NCBI GenBank assembly: GCA_903908065.1
Contig: CAIVQO010000011.1
Coordinates: 1 to 64,000 of the forward strand
Reading direction: 5' to 3'
DNA from: an uncultured beta proteobacterium
GTDB lineage: Bacteria > Pseudomonadota > Gammaproteobacteria > Burkholderiales > Rhodocyclaceae
DNA: 64,000 nucleotides
Shown: one piece after another, positions 34,605 through 46,538 of the stretch
Numbering within the stretch: position 1 is the stretch's first letter
Layout of the letters: each line of letters begins with the position of its first letter
Made by a program: the position numbers and the translations under genes
Notes under the pieces: generated by a model
The model's input: only the letters and a program-made list of their open reading frames with translations
The model's database searches: none
What the model was told of the DNA's origin: nothing

Positions 34605-34756
34605 GATCAAGGAACCGGAAGGAGACTCGGAAAAGGCGCTGCAGGAAGAGGTCCGATTATACCGTCGCCACACCGGGCGCCCTGCCAACCGGCGGGATTT
34701 GCCAGCCAGCGCCAAGCCTGAGAAACTTCGCGCCTCGCCGAGCCAGGATCACTGCC

Positions 34757-35620
34757 ATGAGCCAATTTGCCATCGACGTCAGCACTGCCGACTTCCAGGA
34801 AAAAGTCCTCGCCGCCTCGCACCATGTGCCGGTGCTGGTGGACTTCTGGGCGGAGTGGTGCGCGCCCTGCCGCCAGCTCAAACCCGTGCTGGAAAAGCTC
34901 GCGGCGGAGTATGGCGGGCGCTTCCTGCTGGCGAAGATCAACTCCGACCAGAATCAGGAACTTGCCGGCCAGTGCGGCGTGCGCGGCATTCCCAATGTCA
35001 AGGCCTTTGTCGGCGGCAAGCTGGTCGATGAATTTACCGGCGCGCTGCCCGAAGCCCAGGTGCGCGCCTTCATCGACAAGCTGCTGCCCTCGCCCGCCGA
35101 ACCCTTGCGCGTGGCGGCGCAGGAAGCCCGCGCCAGCGGCGAGGCGGCGCTGGCTTTGTCGCTGCTCGACGACGCGCTGCAGGCCGACCCGGCGAACGAA
35201 GCGGCGCAGCTCGACATGGCCGAGCTGCGCATCGAAACCGGCGCCCTGGATGGCGCGCGGGCGCTGCTCGATGCGCTGGAACACACGGCCCGCGATGCCA
35301 CCCGCTGGCAAGCACTGCAGGCGCGGCTGAAGCTGGTCGCCGCCGGCGGCGGTGCCGATGTCGCGACGCTGCGGGCGCGCGTCGAGGCCAACGCCGATGA
35401 CCTCGACGCCCGCCTGCAACTTGCCAATGCGCTGGCGCTGGCCGGCGACTACCGGCCGGCGCTGGAACACCTGCTCGCCATCGTGCGCCGCGACCGCAAA
35501 TGGCAGGACGAGGCAGCACGCAAAGCCATGCTCGACCTGTTCAGCCTGCTCGGCGGCGACACGCAGTTCGATGATCTTGTTCGCGAATTCCGTATCGCCC
35601 TGGCGCGCACGCTGAACTGA
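34757..35620 (+). CDS. Thioredoxin-TPR protein (CnoX/YbbN type)
   Basis: Residues 1-110 are a thioredoxin domain with an active-site C35xxC38 (FWAEWCAPCRQLKPVLEKL) and the cis-Pro region VRGIPNVKAFVGGKLVDEF. The rest is helical with TPR-like repeats (ALALSLLDDALQADPANEAA, AQLDMAELRIETGALDGARA). This matches the co-chaperone CnoX/YbbN family, which protects proteins during oxidative stress. E. coli YbbN has lost one cysteine of the pair, while here CxxC is intact, so redox activity is possible. It is divergent from purL. Confidence 0.88.
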   Translation: MSQFAIDVSTADFQEKVLAASHHVPVLVDFWAEWCAPCRQLKPVLEKLAAEYGGRFLLAKINSDQNQELAGQCGVRGIPNVKAFVGGKLVDEFTGALPEAQVRAFIDKLLPSPAEPLRVAAQEARASGEAALALSLLDDALQADPANEAAQLDMAELRIETGALDGARALLDALEHTARDATRWQALQARLKLVAAGGGADVATLRARVEANADDLDARLQLANALALAGDYRPALEHLLAIVRRDRKWQDEAARKAMLDLFSLLGGDTQFDDLVREFRIALARTLN

Positions 35621-35736
35621 GGCCGGCCGGGGCCGCCAAAGCGCGCCGGATTCGCCCTCAAATCGCCCGCCTGTCAAGTCTTGCCAAGCATCGCACCTGC
35701 CGCTAAGGTGCGCGCCCCTTCCGTTTTTCGCCGCCC

Positions 35737-38103
<2,367 letters not shown>

Positions 38104-38104
38104 C

Positions 38105-39139
38105 TTACTTCAGGCGCGCGACCAGCGCCTTGGCGTATTGCTCGGTGCTGGCCGACCCGCCGAGATCGCCGGTGCGCACATTGTCCTTGTTCAGCACGTC
38201 GCTGATGGTCTGGCGCAGGCGGTCGGCAAGGTCCGTGCGCTTGACATGGTCAAGCATCATGGCCGAGGCCAGCAGCAGCGCCGTCGGGTTGGCGATGCCC
38301 TTGCCGGCAATGTCCGGCGCCGAGCCATGCACCGCTTCGAAGATCGCCGCGTGCTCGCCGATATTGGCGCCCGGCGTCATGCCCAGGCCGCCGACCAGGC
38401 CGGAGATCTCGTCGGAAAGGATGTCGCCGAAGAGGTTGGTGGTGACCAGCAGATCGAACTGCCAGGGGTTCATCACCAGCTTCATGGCGCAGGCGTCGAT
38501 GATCACGTCGTTGAACTCGAACTTGCCGGCGTAGTGCTCCTTGTACATCTGGTGCGCGGTCTCGAGGAAGATGCCGGTCAACGCCTTCATGATGTTGGCC
38601 TTGTGCACCACGGTGACCTTCTTGCGGCCGTTGGCCACGGCATAGTCGAAGGCGAACTTGAGGATGTTCTTCGAGCCCTGACGCGTATTGACGCCTGTGG
38701 CGATGGCGACGGCATGGGGGTCGTCGTCGATCGGGATGTAATGCTCGTAGCCCATGTAGAGGCCTTCGTTGTTCTCGCGGCAGAGCACCAGGTCGATGTT
38801 CTCGAAGCGGCCGCCGGGGATCAGCGTCTTGGCCGGGCGCAGGTTGGCGTAGAGTTTGTACTTCTCGCGCAGGCGCACGTTCGAGGAGCGATAGCCGCCC
38901 CCGGAAGGCGTCTCCAGCGGACCCTTGAGCGCGAGGTGGGTACGGTCGATGGAGTCCAGCGTCGCCTGCGGCAGCGGATCGCCGGCAGCCTTGACCCCGG
39001 CCAGGCCGGCGATCTGGGTATCCCACTCGAAGGGCGCGCCGAGCGCGTCCAGCACCGACAGCGCGGCGTCGGTGATCTCCGGGCCAATGCCGTCGCCGGG
39101 GATCAGGGTGGCTGGAATCTTGGTCTGCGCTGCGCTCAT
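38105..39139 (-). CDS. NAD-type isocitrate dehydrogenase
   Basis: The 344-residue protein is a decarboxylating beta-hydroxyacid dehydrogenase of the short, NAD-dependent isocitrate dehydrogenase type. It has LIPGDGIGPEITDAALSVLD, the substrate loop TPSGGGYRSSNVRLREKYKL, ENNEGLYMGYEH, KKVTVVHKANIMKALTGIF and FGDILSDEISGLVGGLGM. It would turn isocitrate into 2-oxoglutarate in the TCA cycle. Homoisocitrate or isopropylmalate dehydrogenase are relatives; the substrate loop with SGGGYRSSNVRLR fits isocitrate best. The ATG at 39139 gives the conserved start. It is divergent from the PlsB-like gene. Confidence 0.88.
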   Translation of the reverse strand: MSAAQTKIPATLIPGDGIGPEITDAALSVLDALGAPFEWDTQIAGLAGVKAAGDPLPQATLDSIDRTHLALKGPLETPSGGGYRSSNVRLREKYKLYANLRPAKTLIPGGRFENIDLVLCRENNEGLYMGYEHYIPIDDDPHAVAIATGVNTRQGSKNILKFAFDYAVANGRKKVTVVHKANIMKALTGIFLETAHQMYKEHYAGKFEFNDVIIDACAMKLVMNPWQFDLLVTTNLFGDILSDEISGLVGGLGMTPGANIGEHAAIFEAVHGSAPDIAGKGIANPTALLLASAMMLDHVKRTDLADRLRQTISDVLNKDNVRTGDLGGSASTEQYAKALVARLK

Positions 39140-39226
39140 TTCGGTTCTCCGCTTTTGGCTAGGTGCGGCGCGGGGCGCCGCCAATGGGTGGACACGCGGC
39201 GAAGGTGGTCCGCCGGCGAGGCGCGC

Positions 39227-39263
39227 ATTATACGCAGACCTTATTCCGGCATACGCTGCGTAT
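39227..39263. promoter_or_regulatory. icd/plsB divergent control region with ATACGC repeats
   Basis: A perfect TATAAT (39232-39227, minus strand) could be the -10 of the isocitrate dehydrogenase gene. ATACGC occurs at 39230-39235 and 39251-39256, 21 bases apart, and the second is the left half of the perfect inverted repeat ATACGC-T-GCGTAT. Such spacing suits a dimeric regulator. Which protein binds is unknown. Confidence 0.35.
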
Positions 39264-39314
39264 ATCGTCTGACAACTCGCTTATGATCTCGCCATCTGCG
39301 CCTGCGGAGTCGCC

Positions 39315-40760
39315 ATGAGCCAAACCGTTCCGGTACCGTTGTGGGCCTTCGTGATCCTCGTCGGGCTGGCCGCCTGGGCTGCGCTGGTGATGCTGCTGGT
39401 GCCGGGCATGCGCTGGTTCTTCCGCCGCCGCATCAAGCTGGTGATGCGCCAGATCGGCGGCAAGCTGGCCGTCGAATTGCCGAGCTTCAAGCTGACGCGC
39501 CGCCAGGTGCTGATCGACCGCCTGTTCCACGACGCCAAGGTACAGGCTGCCGCCACCGAACACGCCAACGCCCAAAAGGAACGCCTGGGCGATGTCTGGC
39601 GCCGCATCGACCACTATGCGCGCGAGATCGCGCCCTCCTTCAATGCCTACATCTACTACCGCATCGGCTATGCCGTGGCGCGGGCGGCGGCGCGGGCACT
39701 GTATCGGGTGCGCATCGGCTACGTAGACGAGGAGGGCCTGGCCCGCATCGACCGCAAGTCGACCATCGTCTTCGTCATGAACCACCGCAGCAACATGGAC
39801 TACGTGCTGGTGGCCTTCCTCGCTGCCGAGCGCGCCGCGCTGTCCTTTGCGGTGGGCGAATGGGCGCGCATCTGGCCTCTGCAGCAGCTGATCAAGGCGA
39901 TGGGCGCATTCTTCGTGCGGCGCAACTCCGGCGACCCGCTTTACCGCACGGTGCTGCAACGTTACGTGCAGATGGCCTCGGCCGCCGGCGTGACGCAGGC
40001 GGTGTTCCCCGAGGGCGGCCTGACCATCGACGGCCGCCTGCGCGCGCCCCGCTTCGGCCTGCTCGACTACATGCTGAAGACATTCGACGAACGCCCCGGC
40101 GAAGAGCGCCGCGACCTGGTGTTCATTCCCGTCGGCCTCAACTACGACCGCGTGCTCGAAGACCGCAGCCAGCTGCTCAAGCTGCATCCCGATGCGCCGC
40201 GCCGCGGCGGCCTGGGCGCGGCAACGACCACCCTCGGCTTCCTGCTGCGCAATGCCTGGCTGATGCTCGCCGGCGGCTGGCACCGCTTCGGCTATGCCTG
40301 CGTCAATTTCGGCTCGCCGCTGTCGATGCGGGCCTGGGCCACCGAACGCGGCCTGCATTTCCCGGCGCTCGACGACGCTTCGCGCAAGGCGGAAGTCGGC
40401 CGCCTGGCGCAACGCCTGATGACCGGGATAGGCGCCGTGATTCCGGTGCTGCCGGTGCCGCTGGTGGCGGAAGTCCTGCTGCGCGATCCGCAACAGGCCC
40501 TGAGCGAACTGGAACTCAAGGCGGCGGCGCACCAGCGCATGCGCGAACTCGAAACCCTCGGCGCCAAGATCTACATCCCGCGTCACGACCACGACTATGC
40601 CTTTGGCGTCGGCCTGCGCATGCTGACCCTGCGCCATGCGGTGATCGAGGAAGACGGGCTCTATCGCCCCGACCCGACCCAGCTGGAACTGCTCGCGTAC
40701 TACGCCGGGTCGATCGCCCATATCGGCGACGTCGGCGACACGCTCACGATTCGGTCGTAA
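39315..40760 (+). CDS. PlsB-like glycerol-3-phosphate/lysophosphatidate acyltransferase
   Basis: The 481-residue protein has one N-terminal membrane helix ([20 protein letters not shown]) and the PlsC/PlsB acyltransferase fold. Motif I is NHRSNMDY with H157 and D162, motif II is around [15 protein letters not shown], and motif III is [20 protein letters not shown]. These fit the PlsB group better than PlsC, though E. coli PlsB is much longer (over 800 residues). It would acylate glycerol-3-phosphate or its monoacyl form. Its presence with PlsX suggests a second acylation route. It overlaps the end of the hybrid kinase gene. Confidence 0.78.
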   Translation: MSQTVPVPLWAFVILVGLAAWAALVMLLVPGMRWFFRRRIKLVMRQIGGKLAVELPSFKLTRRQVLIDRLFHDAKVQAAATEHANAQKERLGDVWRRIDHYAREIAPSFNAYIYYRIGYAVARAAARALYRVRIGYVDEEGLARIDRKSTIVFVMNHRSNMDYVLVAFLAAERAALSFAVGEWARIWPLQQLIKAMGAFFVRRNSGDPLYRTVLQRYVQMASAAGVTQAVFPEGGLTIDGRLRAPRFGLLDYMLKTFDERPGEERRDLVFIPVGLNYDRVLEDRSQLLKLHPDAPRRGGLGAATTTLGFLLRNAWLMLAGGWHRFGYACVNFGSPLSMRAWATERGLHFPALDDASRKAEVGRLAQRLMTGIGAVIPVLPVPLVAEVLLRDPQQALSELELKAAAHQRMRELETLGAKIYIPRHDHDYAFGVGLRMLTLRHAVIEEDGLYRPDPTQLELLAYYAGSIAHIGDVGDTLTIRS

Positions 40761-42573
40761 GCAGTTCCTGGGCCTCGAGGTTGCGGAACACCGTGGCAAA
40801 CAAGGCCTCGGGAACGAAGGGCTTGGCAAGGAAATCGTTCATGCCTGCGGCCAGGCAGCGCGCCCGGTCCTCGGCAAAGGCGTTGGCCGTCATGGCGATG
40901 ATCGGCGTGTCGGCGCCGGCCGCCCGGGCGCGTATGCGTCGGGTCGCTTCGAGCCCATCCATTTCCGGCATCTGCATGTCCATCAGGATGGCGGCATAGC
41001 GGTGGCGGCCGACCATGGCCACGGCCTCGATGCCGTCCTCGGCCTGATCGACCACCATGCCCGCGGCTTCGAGCTGAAACTGCGCCACCTCGCGATTCAC
41101 GGGCTCGTCGTCGGCGATCAGCACGCGCCGGCCGGTGAAACGGCGACGCAATTCGGCCTCCGCATCGACTGTCAGCCGTGGCTCGGCAGGCAGCTTTTCC
41201 TCGCCACGCTTGAGCCTGACCTCGAACCAGAAGCAGCTGCCGACGCCGGGCGTGGATTCCACCCCGACCTCGCCGCCCATCAGTGTCGCCAGATGGCGGG
41301 TGATGGCAAGCCCGAGCCCGGTGCCGCCATATTTGCGCGTGGTCGAGCTGTCGGCCTGGACGAAGGCCGAGAACAGTCGGTCGCGAGCCTCGGGGGTGAT
41401 GCCGATTCCGGTGTCCTCGACTTCGAAGCGCAGGCGGGCATCCAGGTCGGTCGCCTCGATCACCCGCACGCGCAGGGTGATGCGTCCCTTCTCGGTGAAT
41501 TTGATCGCGTTGGTGACATAGTTGAGCAGGGCTTGTTGCAGGCGGGTGGGATCGCCCAGCACGGTTCCGGGTATCGGATCATGGCTGACCAGCAGGTGCA
41601 GGTTCTTGGCGCGCACACGCTCGGATACCAGGGCCGAGACGTGTTGCAGCATCTGGTCGAGGTCGATCGACGCTTCTTCCAGTTCGAACTTGCCGGCCTC
41701 GATTTTTGACAGGTCGAGGATGTCGTTGATCAGGCCGAGCAGATGCTGCGCGGCGGCGTCGATCTTGTCCAGCCGGGCCGACTGTTCCGGTTCCAGCCGG
41801 CTGCGGCGCAACAGGCTGGCCATGCCGATGATGCCGTTCATCGGCGTGCGGATTTCGTGGCTCATGTTGGCGAGGAAGGCGCTCTTGGCGCGGTTGGCGG
41901 CCTCCGCCGCATCGCGTGCCGCCGCCAGTTCGGCAGTGCGCAGAGCGATCTGGTCTTCCAGCTGGTCGCGGTGATGCCGCAGCTCGTCTTCGCGCAGGGC
42001 CAGGTCGGCCGCCACCTGCTTGGCCTCTTCGACGCGCTGCAGATACCCCCGGCGCGACAGCAGGGTGGCAGAAGCCGTGGCCACCGTGATCGCCGTCAGG
42101 AACACGAAATAGGCCGGCAGGTTTTCGAAATTCGAAGGCGGGATCAAGCCTTGCGAATCGCCAAGCAGGAATCCGACAAACACCACCTCGGTCATCAACG
42201 CCAGCGCTATGGTCTGGCGGTTGCCCAGCAGCCAGCCTGAAATAACCAGGATCAGCGGGTAGTTGATCAGATTGGGCCCGCGCAGCCCGCCGTTGATCAC
42301 CGCCACCACCGTGGCGCCGATCCAGTAGCCCCAGACCATCACCGTGCCGGCGACATCGGTGCGATCCTTTTGCAGGAGGTAGTAGGCAACCACGCCAACC
42401 GCACCGATGAAAACGTGGAGCAAGACCCGCCACGAAAGGAGTGGATTGTCGAAACTCAGGAGCAAGGCCAAGGCAAAACCAGCCACCGTCAGCACGATTG
42501 CTGCAACGCGAAGGATTTTTTCGCCGGTTCTATCCGCCGCAATATGGCGTGAATTTGGGTTCAACTCTGACAT
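40744..42573 (-). CDS. Hybrid sensor histidine kinase with receiver domain
   Basis: The 609-residue protein has an N-terminal membrane sensor region of about five or six helices up to residue 175, then a coiled coil ([20 protein letters not shown]). The HisKA box has H239 in [18 protein letters not shown]. The ATP-binding domain has [33 protein letters not shown] and [13 protein letters not shown]-terminal receiver domain carries D532 in [12 protein letters not shown]. It is likely to pass phosphate from H239 to its own D532 and then to another protein. No output regulator lies beside it, so its signal and target are unknown. It converges with the PlsB-like gene. Confidence 0.9.
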   Translation of the reverse strand: MSELNPNSRHIAADRTGEKILRVAAIVLTVAGFALALLLSFDNPLLSWRVLLHVFIGAVGVVAYYLLQKDRTDVAGTVMVWGYWIGATVVAVINGGLRGPNLINYPLILVISGWLLGNRQTIALALMTEVVFVGFLLGDSQGLIPPSNFENLPAYFVFLTAITVATASATLLSRRGYLQRVEEAKQVAADLALREDELRHHRDQLEDQIALRTAELAAARDAAEAANRAKSAFLANMSHEIRTPMNGIIGMASLLRRSRLEPEQSARLDKIDAAAQHLLGLINDILDLSKIEAGKFELEEASIDLDQMLQHVSALVSERVRAKNLHLLVSHDPIPGTVLGDPTRLQQALLNYVTNAIKFTEKGRITLRVRVIEATDLDARLRFEVEDTGIGITPEARDRLFSAFVQADSSTTRKYGGTGLGLAITRHLATLMGGEVGVESTPGVGSCFWFEVRLKRGEEKLPAEPRLTVDAEAELRRRFTGRRVLIADDEPVNREVAQFQLEAAGMVVDQAEDGIEAVAMVGRHRYAAILMDMQMPEMDGLEATRRIRARAAGADTPIIAMTANAFAEDRARCLAAGMNDFLAKPFVPEALFATVFRNLEAQELLTTES

Positions 42574-42668
42574 CGCTAAACATAGCGGCCGAAACGTCGA
42601 ATACTACCCCTGAAACCCATGAACAAAGCAGGGCCAAGCCCGCGATTTACAGATTAGGCCATTCGCCC

Positions 42669-45164
42669 TCAGTCCGCGGCACGCAGGCTGGGCATCGCGG
42701 ACTGGCGCAGCATGCCGGAAACCCCCAGCCAGCCCGCAACCAGGACCAGCACCAGGCCTGCGCCTGCACCGGCCAGCCACAATTCGACTTGCGGCAAATA
42801 GTCGAGGCGAAAGGCGAAGCGTGCCAGGCCCCAGCCAATCAGGCTGGCGGCGAGGCCGGCCAGCAGTCCGGCCAGCGCACCGAGGGCAGCAAATTCGGCG
42901 AGCAAGGCCACCGCCAGCTGCCGGCTGCGCGCCCCCAGGGCACGCAGTACCGCCAATTCATGGCGCCGTTCGTCGGCGCTGGCCTGCAGCGCGGCATACA
43001 GCACGGCAAGTCCGGCCAGCACGGCAAAACCGAATACCAACTGCACCGCGCGCGCAACCTGGTCGATGGTTGCCTGCAGCTGGCGCACCAGCGCGGCAAC
43101 GTCGATTACCGTGATGTTGGGGAAGCGCCGCACCAGCTCGGGAACCACCGTCGCCGCCTCGGCAGGCAGGTGGAAGCTGGTGATGTAACTGGCGGGAAAG
43201 TTTTCCAGCGCGCGCGGCGGCGCAATCACAAAAAAATTGACGCGCATCGAGTCCCAGTCCAGCTTGCGCAGGCTGGTGACGGCGCCCTCCAGGCGCTGGC
43301 CCGCGATCTCGTAAGTCAGGCGATCGCCCAGCTTGAGTTCCAGGGTCTCCGCCAGGCCCTGCTCCACCGAGAATTCGGCGGCTTCCGTAGCACCATGCCA
43401 GCGCCCGCCGCTGACGCTGTTGCCGGTGGGCAGGCGATCCGCCCAGGACAGGTTGAATTCGCGATCCACCAGGCGTCGCGCCCGGTCGTCGGCATAGGTT
43501 TCGGGGCCAACGGCGCGCCCATTCACCTGCACCAGACGTCCGCGCACCATGGGTTCCAGGAGGGGTGGCGCAATCCGGCGCTCGGCGAAAAAGTCGGCGA
43601 TGGCGGCACGCTGATCCGGCTGGATGTTGATCGCGAAGCGGTTAGGGGCATTGGCCGGCACGCGCGACTGCCAGGCAGCCAGCAAGTCGCCGCGGGCAAT
43701 GGTGAGCAGCAGCAATGCGGTGAGCCCGAGCGACAGCGCCACCGCCTGCACCAGCGTGGCGCTCAGGCGTCGGCGCAGATTGGCCAGGCCGTGGCGCCAG
43801 CCATACCCGTATCCGGCCGGTCGCAAGCGTCCCAGCGCAGCCAGCAACACGCGCGCCATGATCGCAAAAAATGCCAGCGCGATGAGGAAACCGGCAAGCA
43901 CGACGAACCCCAGGCGCAGGTCGCCGGCCATCCACAACATCAGGCCGGCGAGCACCAGCGCACCCACCAGGTAGGTGCCGACCGATGCCGGCTCGGCGCC
44001 ACTCCATTCACGGCGCAGGACGCGGATGGTGGGTACGCGCCGCAGGCGCAGCAGGGGCGGCAGGGCGAAGCCGAGCAGCAGGGTGAGGCCCACCAGCAGG
44101 CCTTGCAGCAAGGGCAGCAGGGACGGCGCCGGCAGCCGCGTGACGAGCAATCCGGCCAGCATCTGCTCCAGTCCGGCCTGCACCGCAAAGCCGACGGCAC
44201 AACCGGCCAGGGTCGCCATTGCGCCAAAGAGGAGGAACTCGCCGCCATGGATCAGCAGCAATTGTCCGGATCGGGCGCCCATGCAGCGCATCACCGCGCA
44301 ACCGTCGAGATGGCGCCGCAGGTAGCGTTCGGCAGCCAGTGCCACGGCGACGGCGGCCAGTATCACCGCGAGCAAGGCAGCCAGGCGCAGGAAGCGCTGA
44401 GCACGCTCGGTCACATTGCGGATCTCGGGCCGCGCATTGTCCAGGCTTTCAAGGCGTTCGCCGCGCGCGAGGCGGGTTTTGGCCCAGTCCTCGTAGGCCT
44501 TTACGGCCTCGGTGTCACCCGCCACATGAAGCCGGTAGCCGATCCGGGAACCAGGAAGGACCAGCCCGGTGGCCGGCAGGTCGCCGAGGTTGATCATCAG
44601 GCGCGGCGCCAGGGCGAAGACGTTCATCCCGCGATCCGGCTCCAGGGTCAGGATCGGCCCGCTGCGCAAGCTGATCTGGCCCAGCGACAACGCGGTACCG
44701 ACAGGAAAGTTCAGGGTGCTGACCAGACGCTCGTCGCCCCAGGCCTCGCCGCGCGCCGGAACCCGGCGATCTTCCGCGTCGGGCGCATGGAGCTCCGCCG
44801 CCGTGCGCAGGCTGCCGCGCAAGGGATAGCCCTCGCTGACCGCCTTGATCTCGGCCAGCACCGAGTTGTCGCCGAGGCTGACCATGCTGGCGAAGGTCAC
44901 GCTTTCCGCGACACGCAGGCCGCGCGACGCCGCTTCCCGCCGCAGCTGATCGGGCCAGGGATGGTCGGCGCTGAGCAGCAGGTCGCCGCCGAGCAACTGG
45001 TGCGATTGCAGGCGCAGCGCCTGCTCGACGCGATCGGTGAGGAAACCGACGCTGGTCAGCGCCGCCACCGCAAGCATCAGCGCGATGCCAAGCACGGTGA
45101 GTTCGCCCGCGCGCCAGTCACGCGCCAGCATGCGCAGCGCCACGCGCAAGGACGACAGATTCAC
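42669..45164 (-). CDS. FtsX-like ABC transporter permease (YbbP family)
   Basis: The 831-residue protein has the MacB/FtsX-permease layout: an N-terminal helix (GELTVLGIALMLAVAALTSV), a periplasmic core, a cluster of three helices near residues 250-370, a second periplasmic part and three final helices (LVFGFAVLAGLAVLYAALQA to the end). It resembles YbbP, a permease of unknown lipid or lipoprotein substrate. The GTG at 45164 overlaps the radA stop (GTGA), so I used it; the longer open frame is radA antisense. No ATPase or esterase partner (YbbA, TesA) lies nearby, which is unusual. Confidence 0.8.
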   Translation of the reverse strand: MNLSSLRVALRMLARDWRAGELTVLGIALMLAVAALTSVGFLTDRVEQALRLQSHQLLGGDLLLSADHPWPDQLRREAASRGLRVAESVTFASMVSLGDNSVLAEIKAVSEGYPLRGSLRTAAELHAPDAEDRRVPARGEAWGDERLVSTLNFPVGTALSLGQISLRSGPILTLEPDRGMNVFALAPRLMINLGDLPATGLVLPGSRIGYRLHVAGDTEAVKAYEDWAKTRLARGERLESLDNARPEIRNVTERAQRFLRLAALLAVILAAVAVALAAERYLRRHLDGCAVMRCMGARSGQLLLIHGGEFLLFGAMATLAGCAVGFAVQAGLEQMLAGLLVTRLPAPSLLPLLQGLLVGLTLLLGFALPPLLRLRRVPTIRVLRREWSGAEPASVGTYLVGALVLAGLMLWMAGDLRLGFVVLAGFLIALAFFAIMARVLLAALGRLRPAGYGYGWRHGLANLRRRLSATLVQAVALSLGLTALLLLTIARGDLLAAWQSRVPANAPNRFAINIQPDQRAAIADFFAERRIAPPLLEPMVRGRLVQVNGRAVGPETYADDRARRLVDREFNLSWADRLPTGNSVSGGRWHGATEAAEFSVEQGLAETLELKLGDRLTYEIAGQRLEGAVTSLRKLDWDSMRVNFFVIAPPRALENFPASYITSFHLPAEAATVVPELVRRFPNITVIDVAALVRQLQATIDQVARAVQLVFGFAVLAGLAVLYAALQASADERRHELAVLRALGARSRQLAVALLAEFAALGALAGLLAGLAASLIGWGLARFAFRLDYLPQVELWLAGAGAGLVLVLVAGWLGVSGMLRQSAMPSLRAAD

Positions 45165-46528
45165 CACTCGCGCATCCGTTCGATGGCCTGCTCCACGCGA
45201 TCGAGGGCAATCACGTCGAGGCCCTTGATCGCCTGCTTCGGCGCGTTTGCCCTGGGCACCATGGCGTGGCTGAAGCCCAGCTTGGCCGCTTCGCGCAATC
45301 GCTCCTGGCCGCGCGGCGCGGGGCGGATTTCGCCGGCAAGACCGACCTCGCCGAACACGACCAGCTTGCCCGGCAGCGGCTTGTTGCGCAGCGAGGAGAC
45401 GATCGCCAGCAGGACCGCAAGGTCGGCGGCCGGCTCGCTGATGCGCACGCCACCGACGGCATTGACGAAGACGTCCTGGTCGCCGCACACGATGCCGGCA
45501 TGCCGATGCAATACCGCCAGCAGCATCGCCAGGCGATTCTGTTCCAGGCCGACCGTGAGGCGGCGTGGGCTTGGGGCCTGGGAGGCGTCGACCAGGGCCT
45601 GGATCTCGACCAGCAGCGGACGCGTGCCCTCCTGGGTGCACAACACGCAGGAGCCGGAAACGTCGAGCGAATGCTGCGAGAGGAACAGGGCCGAGGGATT
45701 GGCGACGCCGCGCAGGCCCCTCTCGGTCATCGCGAACACGCCGAGTTCGTTCACCGCGCCGAAGCGGTTCTTCACCGCCCGCACCAGGCGGAATGAGGAA
45801 TGGGTATCGCCCTCGAAGTACAACACGGTATCGACCATGTGTTCCAGCACGCGCGGTCCGGCCAGGCTGCCTTCCTTGGTGACATGGCCGACCAGGATGA
45901 CGCAGGTTCCGGACTGCTTGGCGAAGCGCGTCAGCTGGGCGGCGCACTCACGTACCTGGGCCACCGAGCCCGGCGCCGACTGCAAGGCATCGGACCAGAC
46001 AGTCTGGATCGAATCGATCACCGCCACCGCCGGGCGTTGCTCGACCAGGGTGGCAAGTATCCTTTCGGCGTTGATTTCGGCCAGCAGTTGCAGGCCGGCG
46101 ACATCCAGCTGCAGGCGCTGCGCGCGCAATGCCACCTGTTCCCCCGACTCCTCACCCGAGACATAAAGCACGTTCTGCCCGATCTGCGCCAGGCGCGCCA
46201 GCGCCTGCAGCAGCAGCGTCGATTTGCCGATGCCGGGATCGCCGCCGATCAGGACCACGCCGCCGGCCACCAGGCCGCCGCCGAGCACGCGATCGAATTC
46301 CTCGACACCGGTAGCCTGGCGCGCCTCTTCCTGGGGCTTGATCGCCGCCAAGGCCTGCACACCGGCACTGCCACCGAGCGCGGCAAAGCTGCGCTTGGCC
46401 GGCTGCGACGACTCGATCACGGACTCGACCAGGGTGTTCCATTGTCCGCAGCCCGGGCATTGCCCCTGCCACTTGGGCGAGGAAGCACCGCATTCGGTGC
46501 AGGAATACTGGGTCTTGGCCTTGGCCAT
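45161..46528 (-). CDS. radA: DNA repair protein RadA
   Basis: RadA helps process recombination intermediates and branch migration. The 455-residue protein has the N-terminal zinc finger (CTECGASSPKWQGQCPGCGQ), Walker A GGDPGIGKSTLLLQ, Walker B VIDSIQTVW, the RadA-specific KNRFGAVNELGVF motif and a Lon-like C-terminal domain (GEVGLAGEIRPAPRGQERLR). I started at the ATG at 46528; the extension upstream has no family match. The stop overlaps the GTG start of the permease gene, and alr lies 10 bases upstream, giving an alr-radA-permease unit. Confidence 0.95.
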   Translation of the reverse strand: MAKAKTQYSCTECGASSPKWQGQCPGCGQWNTLVESVIESSQPAKRSFAALGGSAGVQALAAIKPQEEARQATGVEEFDRVLGGGLVAGGVVLIGGDPGIGKSTLLLQALARLAQIGQNVLYVSGEESGEQVALRAQRLQLDVAGLQLLAEINAERILATLVEQRPAVAVIDSIQTVWSDALQSAPGSVAQVRECAAQLTRFAKQSGTCVILVGHVTKEGSLAGPRVLEHMVDTVLYFEGDTHSSFRLVRAVKNRFGAVNELGVFAMTERGLRGVANPSALFLSQHSLDVSGSCVLCTQEGTRPLLVEIQALVDASQAPSPRRLTVGLEQNRLAMLLAVLHRHAGIVCGDQDVFVNAVGGVRISEPAADLAVLLAIVSSLRNKPLPGKLVVFGEVGLAGEIRPAPRGQERLREAAKLGFSHAMVPRANAPKQAIKGLDVIALDRVEQAIERMREW

Positions 46529-46538
46529 ATGGCGGCAG

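Noticed and set aside
31557-34721. 1,054-codon frame antisense to purL
   Set aside because: PurL on the other strand is complete with all motifs, so this is a GC-driven shadow.
42441-46166. 1,241-codon plus-strand open frame across permease and radA
   Set aside because: Antisense to two clearly real genes; the product is low-complexity Gln/Arg/Ala-rich and crosses their boundaries.
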